Assembly (NCBI GenBank): GCA_902780365.1
Contig: CACZFE010000007.1
Location: 1-18,680 of the forward strand
Direction of reading: 5' to 3'
Length of the DNA: 18,680 bases
DNA from: an uncultured Spirochaetales bacterium
GTDB taxonomy: Bacteria > UBP6 > UBA1177
Each line of letters begins with the position of its first letter. Positions within the stretch are counted from its first letter, which is position 1. The position numbers and the translations under genes were made by a program. Under the pieces are notes generated by a model that saw nothing but the letters and a program-made list of their open reading frames with translations, ran no database searches and was not told the origin of the DNA. Positions 12,883-18,680 of the stretch are shown in pieces.

Positions 12883-14853
12883 ATGAATAAATTTACAACT
12901 GTTTTTTCTCTTGTTTTTGCGGCTTTTCTGGTTTCGTGCGTCGACACGGGCAAAGTCGAAGGGCCGATAGAAATCACGAACAATGTCACTGACTGGCGCG
13001 ACGAGGTGATCTATCAGCTTATCACTGACCGCTTTGCCGACGGCGACGTGAACAACAACTACAATGTCAACAAAAAGTCGCTCACATCCTGGAACGGCGG
13101 CGATTTTCAGGGTATAATCGACAACATCGACTACCTCAAAAAGCTCGGCGTTACGGCGCTCTGGATAAGCCCTGTCGTCAAAAATGTCGATTCGGACGCG
13201 GGAATCGCAGGATACCACGGCTACTGGACGCAGAATTTCAAGGCGGTAAACCCTCACTTCGGAGATCTGGCGAAACTGCGCGAAATGATTCAGATCCTCC
13301 ACGAAAACAACATAAAAGTCATTCTCGATATCGTTGCGAACCACGTCGGTCAGCTTTTCTACTACGATATGAACAAGAACGACCAGCCCGACGAAATGGT
13401 CATGGGCAGCGACATGACATGCGACGCTTACTGCGGCCACATCACCGGTGTTGAAGACGAAAATGTAAAAAATCAGATCTGCTCGCAGGAATATTCGCGT
13501 GAAAGCATTTCGTGGCTTCCAGAGGATGGTGACTGCTACTCGAACTGCGTCTGGAGATGCAAAAACGAAGAATATCCGCAGAAAATGGGAATTGTCCGCT
13601 ACAGTGAATGGGATCCGGACTTTGATCCACGCAAGATCCGCTCGTTTTCCGATGCCGGAGAATCCGGTGTCGCACCGATAAAATGGGTCTATATGCCTGA
13701 AATCAACCGTGTTCCGCCAGAGCCGGCAGAGTTCCACAACGACGACTGGTACAACAGAATGGGCAGGACTGTCACCTGGGACAGCCGCTATCAGGTCGTA
13801 AAAGGCGATTTCCCAGGCGGTCTCAAAGACCTTGACACAACGAGATCAGATGTCCGGAACGCACTTATTTCAGTGTTCCAGTACTGGATCGGCGCGCTTG
13901 ATATCGACGGTTTCCGTGTTGATACGATCAAGCATGTCGAGCACGAATTCTGGCAGGTCTTCACTCCGGCGATGAGAAACTACGCGAAAAGTATCGGCAA
14001 AGAGAACTTCTTCATTTTCGGAGAGGCTTTTGACGGTGACGATGTCCTTCTCGGCAGCTTCACGCAGAATGACGAGATGGATTCCGTTTTCTATTTTTCC
14101 CAGAAATTTCAGGTGTTTGATTCTATTTTCAAGTGGGGTAACGCAACGAAGAATTTCGAAGGGCTTTTCAACGAAAGATGGAACAAACACCGTGACGGAT
14201 CTGCTCTCGGAGAGGGCGAATCGCCGCGTTACGGCACGGTTTCAGGCGTGAAGGATGCCGACGGGAACGTGCTCAGCCCGCAGAGGATCATGGTAAACTT
14301 CATGGATAACCACGATCTTCCGCGTTTTCTCTACGAGCAGCCCGATAAAAACGCTCTTAAGAACGCTCTTTCTCTGATGTTCACGATGGACGGAATCCCG
14401 TGCATTTACTACGGAACAGAGCAGAATTTCAGCGGCGGCAACGATCCGGCAAACCGCGAAGCTCTCTGGACAAGCGGCTACGACACTGAAAACGAGACTT
14501 TCCGCCACATCTCAGGCGTTGCGGCTCTTCGTGCGAAGTATGCTCCGCTCAGACGGGGCGATCTGAATATCGTCTGGACGACAGACCACACCGGCGAAGA
14601 GAGCGATGCCGGAATCCTTGCTTTCGAAAGAGTCTACAAAAACGAAAGGATGCTTGTCGTCATCAACACGAACAAGGAACACGCGTCCCGTACCTCGTTT
14701 GAAGGAACGGCAATGAAAACGAATTTCGCGGCAGGAACCGGTTTGGTGAATGTTTTCCCAGGCTCTGACGGAAAAAGTGTTTCTGTTTCATCCGACGGAA
14801 CGCTTGATATAGAACTTCCCGCACAGACAGCAGCAGTTTTCGCTGTAAAATAG
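12883..14853 (+). CDS. secreted GH13 alpha-amylase, predicted lipoprotein, 656 aa
   Basis: Glycoside hydrolase family 13 enzyme acting on alpha-1,4-glucans such as starch or glycogen. The signal peptide ends in lipobox LVSC with Cys19, so it is predicted to be membrane-anchored outside the cytoplasm. The catalytic barrel starts with DEVIYQLITDRFADGD. Conserved regions: I, DIVANH at 149-154; II, GFRVDTIKH at 343-351 with nucleophile D347; III, FGEAFD with acid E381; IV, DNHD at 475-478 with D478. Between regions I and II is an insert with six cysteines (residues 180-226: C180, C184, C200, C218, C222, C226). The C-terminal beta domain ends SVSSDGTLDIELP. The start at ATG 12883 has GGAGA 5 nt upstream; the in-frame TTG at 12868 is rejected. 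The exact GH13 subfamily and product specificity cannot be told by eye. Confidence 0.93.
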   Translation: MNKFTTVFSLVFAAFLVSCVDTGKVEGPIEITNNVTDWRDEVIYQLITDRFADGDVNNNYNVNKKSLTSWNGGDFQGIIDNIDYLKKLGVTALWISPVVKNVDSDAGIAGYHGYWTQNFKAVNPHFGDLAKLREMIQILHENNIKVILDIVANHVGQLFYYDMNKNDQPDEMVMGSDMTCDAYCGHITGVEDENVKNQICSQEYSRESISWLPEDGDCYSNCVWRCKNEEYPQKMGIVRYSEWDPDFDPRKIRSFSDAGESGVAPIKWVYMPEINRVPPEPAEFHNDDWYNRMGRTVTWDSRYQVVKGDFPGGLKDLDTTRSDVRNALISVFQYWIGALDIDGFRVDTIKHVEHEFWQVFTPAMRNYAKSIGKENFFIFGEAFDGDDVLLGSFTQNDEMDSVFYFSQKFQVFDSIFKWGNATKNFEGLFNERWNKHRDGSALGEGESPRYGTVSGVKDADGNVLSPQRIMVNFMDNHDLPRFLYEQPDKNALKNALSLMFTMDGIPCIYYGTEQNFSGGNDPANREALWTSGYDTENETFRHISGVAALRAKYAPLRRGDLNIVWTTDHTGEESDAGILAFERVYKNERMLVVINTNKEHASRTSFEGTAMKTNFAAGTGLVNVFPGSDGKSVSVSSDGTLDIELPAQTAAVFAVK

Positions 14854-14857
14854 TCGT

Positions 14858-15835
14858 ATGGCTCTCAAAAAAAATCTCAAAATCGCAATAAGTTTCATTA
14901 TTGTCGCAGTTCTTTTTTTCCTTCTTTTCAGAAAACTTGATTTCGAGCTTTTTGAAAAATATCTGTCTGAAGGTGATAAACTTCTGATTTTATGCGGTGT
15001 TCTGGTTTATCTGCTCGCTTTCTTCGTGAGGGCGGCGCGCTGGAAAGTGCTTCTCAAACATATCGGAAACTTCAAAATCAGCGAGCTTGCGCCGGTTATT
15101 GTCGCCGGATACGCCGTCAACAACGTTCTGCCGGTTCGCATCGGAGAAATCGTTCGTGCTGCGATTGCGGGGAAACTGTTCAAAATCAGTATTCCGGCAA
15201 CTTTCGCTTCGGTTTTTGTCGAGCGGATTTTCGACGGACTTACGATCGCACTCATCCTTTCCGTGACCATTTTTTTCTATCCTTTTCAGGAAAATATGAA
15301 AACTCTGGCATGGGGTGCGTCGCTTTTCTTTGCACTCCTTTTCGTTTTTGCTCTCTCGGCTGCGTTTTCATCAAAACCACTTGAATTTGTTCAGTTTTTA
15401 AGAGGGAAATTTCCGAAATTTTTAGGTGTTTTCTTTGATTTTTCGGAAAAATTCTTAAAAGGAGCGGCTTCGCTTGACTCATGGAAAAAAATCGTTGCTA
15501 CATTCTCTTTGAGCCTTGCTGTCTGGGCGTTTGAACTTGCGGTTTACCTTCTGATTTCGGCTGCTTTCGGCGTAAAAATACCGTTTGTCGGCTGCTTAGT
15601 CATGCTTTGCGCCGCGAATCTCGGGATGCTTGCAGCTCCGACACCGGCAGGACTCGGCGTTTTTCAAGGGGCAATAGTTTTTGCTCTTGAATCGTTCAAC
15701 GTTCCTTACGAACAGCGGATGGCGGTCGCCCTGATACTGCACGCCGCTCAGATAGTTCCGACAACAGTCATCGGCTTCATCTGGATCTGGGTGAAAAATC
15801 TTAGTGTCGGCGCGCCGCCGCAAAATTTGTCGTAA
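14858..15835 (+). CDS. YbhN/UPF0104-type flippase-like integral membrane protein, 325 aa
   Basis: Member of the lysylphosphatidylglycerol synthase transmembrane (LPG_synthase_TM, PF03706-like) family, whose members are thought to move lipids or lipid-linked molecules across the membrane. About eight hydrophobic segments are visible. Family signatures: RAARWKVLLKHIG at about 58-70, GYAVNNVLPVRIGEIVRA at 84-101, ERIFDGLTIAL from 122, and APTPAGLGVFQGA near the C-terminal end. There is no soluble catalytic domain, so it is not a full MprF. The ATG is 4 bp after the amylase stop with no strong SD, so translation is probably coupled. A link to glucan metabolism is suggested only by this adjacency. 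The last codons and stop run into an 8-bp tandem repeat. Confidence 0.87.
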   Translation: MALKKNLKIAISFIIVAVLFFLLFRKLDFELFEKYLSEGDKLLILCGVLVYLLAFFVRAARWKVLLKHIGNFKISELAPVIVAGYAVNNVLPVRIGEIVRAAIAGKLFKISIPATFASVFVERIFDGLTIALILSVTIFFYPFQENMKTLAWGASLFFALLFVFALSAAFSSKPLEFVQFLRGKFPKFLGVFFDFSEKFLKGAASLDSWKKIVATFSLSLAVWAFELAVYLLISAAFGVKIPFVGCLVMLCAANLGMLAAPTPAGLGVFQGAIVFALESFNVPYEQRMAVALILHAAQIVPTTVIGFIWIWVKNLSVGAPPQNLS

Positions 15836-15876
15836 CGTCGTAACGTCGTTTCGTCGTAACGATGACAGGCGGCGGC
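15814..15876. terminator. GC-rich inverted repeat between convergent genes, possible bidirectional terminator
   Basis: Arms GCCGCCGC (15814-15821) and GCGGCGGC (15869-15876) are perfectly complementary over 8 bp and enclose the tandem repeat in a 47-nt loop. The site lies between the ends of the flippase-like gene and nth. The runs that follow are AAAA on plus and AAAATTT on the inner side, so it is not a textbook intrinsic terminator. Confidence 0.35.
15829..15860. repeat. 8-bp tandem repeat GTCGTAAC x4 across the flippase stop codon
   Basis: Four abutting units at 15829, 15837, 15845 and 15853; the third reads GTCGTTTC. The stop TAA (15833-15835) lies in the first unit. The array is flanked by a GC-rich inverted repeat. 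Confidence 0.85.
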
Positions 15877-15883
15877 AAAAGAA

Positions 15884-16534
15884 TTATTCAGCAGGGCACA
15901 GCCCTTTCAGCGGGCATTTTTCGCATTCGTGCTTTGTCGGCTTGCAGATAGTCTGGCCGAGCGTGACAAGTTCCTGATTTATTTCTTTCCAGTATTTTTT
16001 CGGGAGAGTTTTTTTGAGTTCGACTCTTGTTTCTTCTGGCGTTTTTGTTGAAACGAGTCCCCACATGTTCGAAATGCGGTGAACGTGCGTATCGACGCAG
16101 ATTTCGTATTTGTCGAAAGCCTTGATGAGAACGAGCGATGCCGTTTTGACACCGACTCCTGGAAGTGTCGTGAGTTCTTCCAGAGTCTGCGGGACCTCTC
16201 CGCCGAATCGTAAAACTATATCTTCGGCAAGTTTTTTGAGGTTTTCCGCCTTCGTTCTGTAAAATCCGACTGGGTAGATGAGTTCCGCGAGCTCTTCGAC
16301 CGAGAGTGCCGCCGTTTTTTCGGGAGTGTCGGCGCGTGAAAAGAGCGATCTCGACGCTTTTGTCGTCACTGCATCCTTGGTTCGTGCCGAAAGCATAGTC
16401 GAAGCAAGGAGTTTCCACGGTGAATCGTGTCCGGCCGCCATCAGGTCTATGACAGGCGCATAGTCAAGCTCTTTTACCCAGATTCTCAGTGCTGCGAACG
16501 CTTTGTCGGTTTGAATTTTTGTATTTTTGCTCAT
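15884..16534 (-). CDS. nth: endonuclease III
   Basis: DNA glycosylase/AP lyase that removes oxidised pyrimidines in base excision repair. It has 216 residues, the usual size. The helix-hairpin-helix is LPGVGVKTA at 124-132, with catalytic Lys130. The catalytic Asp is D148 in VDTHVHRISN. Four cysteines (197, 204, 207, 213) have C-x6-C-x2-C-x5-C spacing and should hold a [4Fe-4S] cluster. The early motif reads MLSARTKD, with Arg where E. coli has the DNA-intercalating Gln of LSAQATD. The ATG overlaps the udk stop (ATGA at 16531-16534), so translation is coupled. Together the Lys/Asp pair and the cluster exclude MutY. Confidence 0.96.
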   Translation of the reverse strand: MSKNTKIQTDKAFAALRIWVKELDYAPVIDLMAAGHDSPWKLLASTMLSARTKDAVTTKASRSLFSRADTPEKTAALSVEELAELIYPVGFYRTKAENLKKLAEDIVLRFGGEVPQTLEELTTLPGVGVKTASLVLIKAFDKYEICVDTHVHRISNMWGLVSTKTPEETRVELKKTLPKKYWKEINQELVTLGQTICKPTKHECEKCPLKGLCPAE

Positions 16535-17169
16535 TTTTTTGAAGATCTTTCCTTGTCTAAGAGCCAGTGTGAGATCTTTGAAACGATGATGTCGATCGCG
16601 ACTGAATTCTGTCCGCCTTCGGGAATGACGAGGTCGGCAAAGCGCATCGTCGGCTTGACAAAATCGCGGTAAGCAGGGCGTACCATCGTGAAATAGCGCT
16701 CTCTTATTTCATCAAACGAACGTCCGCGCTGTTCCATATCGCGCCTGATCCTCCGCATGAGACGGATGTCTGCGTCTGTGTCCACGAAAATTTTGATGTC
16801 GAGCATGTCGCGCACTTTTTCATCGTGGAAAGTCAAGATCCCTTCAAGAACGATGATGTCGGCCGGTTCGATAAGCTCGGTCTCCTGTTTTCTTGAGTGT
16901 GTCACGAAGTCGTAGATCGGCTTGTTTACGGCTTTGTTGGCCTTGAGATCCTGAAGCTGCTGCCTGAGAAGCGGAAAGTCGATGGCAGCGGGAACGTCGT
17001 AGTTGTTTTTCTCGCGCTCCTCAAGGGTTTTGCCAGACAAGTCATTGTAGTAGCTGTCCATTTCGATGATTACGACTCTTTCATCCATTGAAAAAGCCTG
17101 TTTGATGTTTTTTGCGACGGTCGTTTTTCCTGAACCCGATCCGCCTGCGATCCCGATAAAAAGCGGCAT
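16531..17169 (-). CDS. udk: uridine kinase
   Basis: Cytosolic enzyme that phosphorylates uridine and cytidine to UMP and CMP in pyrimidine salvage. It has 212 residues, matching the family. Walker A is GGSGSGKTT at 9-17. EMDSYYND at about 36-43 carries the substrate-side Asp. AAIDFPLLRQQL, IIVLEGILTF, DTDADIRLMRRIRRDMEQRGR (the LID-type Arg-rich region) and the C-terminal VIPEGGQNSVAIDII follow in the normal order. The ATG at 17169 is selected by GGGAGG 5 nt upstream; the longer in-frame start at 17184 would overlap that site. It is the first gene of a two-gene unit with nth and is divergent from the lipoprotein gene at 17309. Confidence 0.96.
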   Translation of the reverse strand: MPLFIGIAGGSGSGKTTVAKNIKQAFSMDERVVIIEMDSYYNDLSGKTLEEREKNNYDVPAAIDFPLLRQQLQDLKANKAVNKPIYDFVTHSRKQETELIEPADIIVLEGILTFHDEKVRDMLDIKIFVDTDADIRLMRRIRRDMEQRGRSFDEIRERYFTMVRPAYRDFVKPTMRFADLVIPEGGQNSVAIDIIVSKISHWLLDKERSSKK

Positions 17170-17174
17170 TGTCA

Positions 17175-17180
17175 CCTCCC
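17175..17180 (-). promoter_or_regulatory. Shine-Dalgarno that fixes the udk start
   Basis: The minus strand reads GGGAGG, 5 nt before the ATG at 17169. The neighbouring in-frame TTG and GTG codons overlap or abut it. Confidence 0.7.
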
Positions 17181-17196
17181 TCAAAAATGACGCACT

Positions 17197-17224
17197 AATA
17201 TACGGGAAGGAGAAAGTTTTTCAA
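17197..17224 (-). promoter_or_regulatory. putative sigma70-type promoter for udk-nth
   Basis: On the minus strand TTGAAA (17224-17219), a 16-nt spacer, TATATT (17202-17197). It lies about 28 nt upstream of the udk start. Confidence 0.55.
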
Positions 17225-17247
17225 TATTTTTTGTTGTTGCAGAAAAC

Positions 17248-17275
17248 TTGTGTTTTTGTTTAAAAATTTGATAAT
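17248..17275 (+). promoter_or_regulatory. weak candidate promoter for the lipoprotein gene at 17309
   Basis: TTGTGT (17248-17253), a 16-nt spacer, GATAAT (17270-17275). The -35 match is poor (three of six). The AT-rich stretch leaves other placements possible. Confidence 0.35.
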
Positions 17276-17308
17276 AATAGGATTTTTTGAACCGCCGTGG
17301 AGGTAAAA

Positions 17309-18680
17309 ATGAAGAAAATTTTTGCAGTTTGCGTGATTCTTTCAATTTCGCTTCTTGTTGCCGGATGCGGCGGCCCGAAAAAGGAAGCCGTCGACGATTC
17401 CGTAAATATGACTGACTCGGACGAAGCATCTGCAGAAACAGACGATGAAGATGCTGTTCCGGATGAAGAAACCGATTCCGAAGATGCGGATATCGCTGAG
17501 ATTGAACCGGATGATGTCGAAGAGGAAGAGGTTTACGTTGATAATTTCTCCATGACTCAGGAATGTTCAGGGAAGAAACTTCTGACAAAAGAATCAGTCG
17601 AGGTGACTAATTCTTACGGTACCTACACATATCAGATAGACCGTTACTACGATAAAGAGTGCCTCATTAAATTCGAGAGCAAATACTACCCTGAAAATCC
17701 GACAAGCTTAACAAAAAACCGTTCCTATGAATACGACGACAACGGCAATGTAAAATGGGTCTGCCCGAGGAGACAAAACGGAACGCTTAAAGACAAGTGC
17801 CGGAAATTTTCTTATGAATTCAACGAAGACGGAACCGTCAGAAAAATGTGCCTCGGGAACTCGGCAGAAGGAAAAGAAACCGGGTGCGTGAGCTACATTT
17901 ACGACAAATCGGGGCGGATCAAACAGAAAATAAGACAGAGTGCGGTTAAGGAAGCTTTTCATTTTTTCCGGGATTTTTCCGATGAAAATGCAGAATATTT
18001 TTCCAACGATTTCGCTGTTGCGGAGAGTGTCCCCACCAATTTGGGCTCTCTTTCTGAAGAACTCGGCATGCAGGAAAAAATTGAATACTTTTACGATGCC
18101 AAGGGAAATGTGTCAAAACGGGAACGCTCGTTTATCAGTAAAGAGTTCGATAAAAACGGCAACAATGTCGCGGCATATTCCAACGGTGTTATTCCTGATT
18201 ATTTTCCGCCAATGGATATGACATCGAAAGAGAGAGTGAAATACGATTATTCCGACGGACTGCCGCTCAAAAGCTACCATGACCGGTATGCTTACTTCAT
18301 GGAGTTCGACTCGGCCAGATGGTTCTGGCACAAGATAGAATATAAAAAAGAGTATTCCTACGATGAAAAAATGCGGCCTGTGAGGATAAAAACGACGACC
18401 GATTCAAAAAACGCAGTGCGTCTGGATGATGAGTGGGAGTATTATTCTGACGGTTCTCTGAAACGGAAACGCGAAAGTTTTGAGACGGATAGTGCCAGCA
18501 ACACAGGACCGTATTACATGTCTGTGGAAAGGATTTACGATAAAAAAGGGTGCGAAACCGAATACAGAAAACTCTCGACTACCGGCGAGGCTGAAGAAAT
18601 AACAGAAAAAAACTATTACGACAACAGCTGCGAAATAAAGCATGGAGCTGTCTGCGATCCGAATGCCGGCACGGGTAACA
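17309..18680 (+). CDS. lipoprotein with acidic linker and degenerate YD-type repeats (partial, cut by right edge)
   Basis: The signal peptide MKKIFAVCVILSISLLVAGC ends in lipobox VAGC with Cys20. Residues 29-75 are a low-complexity Asp/Glu/Ser/Thr linker, probably a flexible acidic stalk outside the cell membrane. From about residue 105 the protein shows repeated units of the form aromatic-x-Y-x-(D/E)-x-x-G-x-(V/I/L)-(K/R), for example YEYDDNGNVKW, FSYEFNEDGTVRKM, YIYDKSGRIKQ, YFYDAKGNVSK, YSYDEKMRPVRI and EYYSDGSLKRK. This resembles RHS/YD-type beta-strand repeats or MORN-like Y-x-x-G-x units, but is too diverged to assign firmly. The start at ATG 17309 has GGAGG 5 nt upstream. 457 codons are visible with no stop before the window end. 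It is divergent from udk. The function is unknown. Confidence 0.85.
   Translation, partial: MKKIFAVCVILSISLLVAGCGGPKKEAVDDSVNMTDSDEASAETDDEDAVPDEETDSEDADIAEIEPDDVEEEEVYVDNFSMTQECSGKKLLTKESVEVTNSYGTYTYQIDRYYDKECLIKFESKYYPENPTSLTKNRSYEYDDNGNVKWVCPRRQNGTLKDKCRKFSYEFNEDGTVRKMCLGNSAEGKETGCVSYIYDKSGRIKQKIRQSAVKEAFHFFRDFSDENAEYFSNDFAVAESVPTNLGSLSEELGMQEKIEYFYDAKGNVSKRERSFISKEFDKNGNNVAAYSNGVIPDYFPPMDMTSKERVKYDYSDGLPLKSYHDRYAYFMEFDSARWFWHKIEYKKEYSYDEKMRPVRIKTTTDSKNAVRLDDEWEYYSDGSLKRKRESFETDSASNTGPYYMSVERIYDKKGCETEYRKLSTTGEAEEITEKNYYDNSCEIKHGAVCDPNAGTGN

Noticed and set aside
12850..13737. Minus-strand open frame (295 codons) opposite the amylase N-terminal half
   Set aside because: Overlaps catalytic region I of a clear GH13 gene and would also cover its promoter and SD; no domain is recognisable.
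17181..17588. Minus-strand open frame opposite the start of the acidic lipoprotein
   Set aside because: It covers the udk promoter region and the lipoprotein signal peptide; the product is a low-complexity shadow of the Asp/Glu linker.

Overview
The window looks like chromosomal DNA of a diderm (Gram-negative) bacterium of moderate GC. It carries YajC-SecD-SecF, three putative lipoproteins with clear lipoboxes, and single-copy housekeeping genes (leuS, recJ, nth, udk). Two traits, an acidic Asp/Glu-rich linker just after the lipobox and a Cys-rich lipoprotein with a C-x(n)-RCD...CD-x-NG-x-W...C-x-x-GC pattern, resemble Myxococcota/Bradymonadota-like or other deltaproteobacterial-grade lineages. 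That placement is inference and is weak without a marker-gene tree.

Layout. Positions 1-4269 (minus strand) hold a two-gene unit: a membrane-anchored TPR protein followed 11 bp later by leucyl-tRNA synthetase, which runs off the left edge. A 148-bp divergent promoter region separates it from a tight plus-strand operon, yajC-secD-secF-recJ (4418-9405). Next comes a visibly AT-richer accessory block (about 9406-12880). It contains a small XRE repressor-like gene divergent from a Cys-rich lipoprotein gene, a cluster of four palindromes between convergent genes, and a minus-strand pair made of an AlbA_2/HATPase_c_4 regulator-like protein with low-complexity repeat linkers and a translationally coupled acidic 109-residue protein. 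Core-like composition returns at 12883 with a lipoprotein alpha-amylase (GH13) and a YbhN/UPF0104-type flippase-like membrane protein 4 bp downstream. Convergent to these is the minus-strand pair udk-nth (uridine kinase, endonuclease III), whose genes overlap by ATGA. The right edge holds the first 457 codons of a lipoprotein with degenerate YD-type repeats.

How the genes work together. YajC/SecD/SecF assist protein export and would serve the three lipoproteins and the secreted amylase encoded nearby. RecJ and Nth are DNA-repair enzymes placed in unrelated operons. The accessory block is the least explained part: a candidate DNA-binding ATPase with in-frame repeat linkers and an uncharacterised co-translated partner, beside a repressor/lipoprotein divergon and an array of palindromes. 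I found no rRNA, tRNA, transposase, CRISPR array or phage structural gene. No gene-free stretch exceeds about 250 bases.
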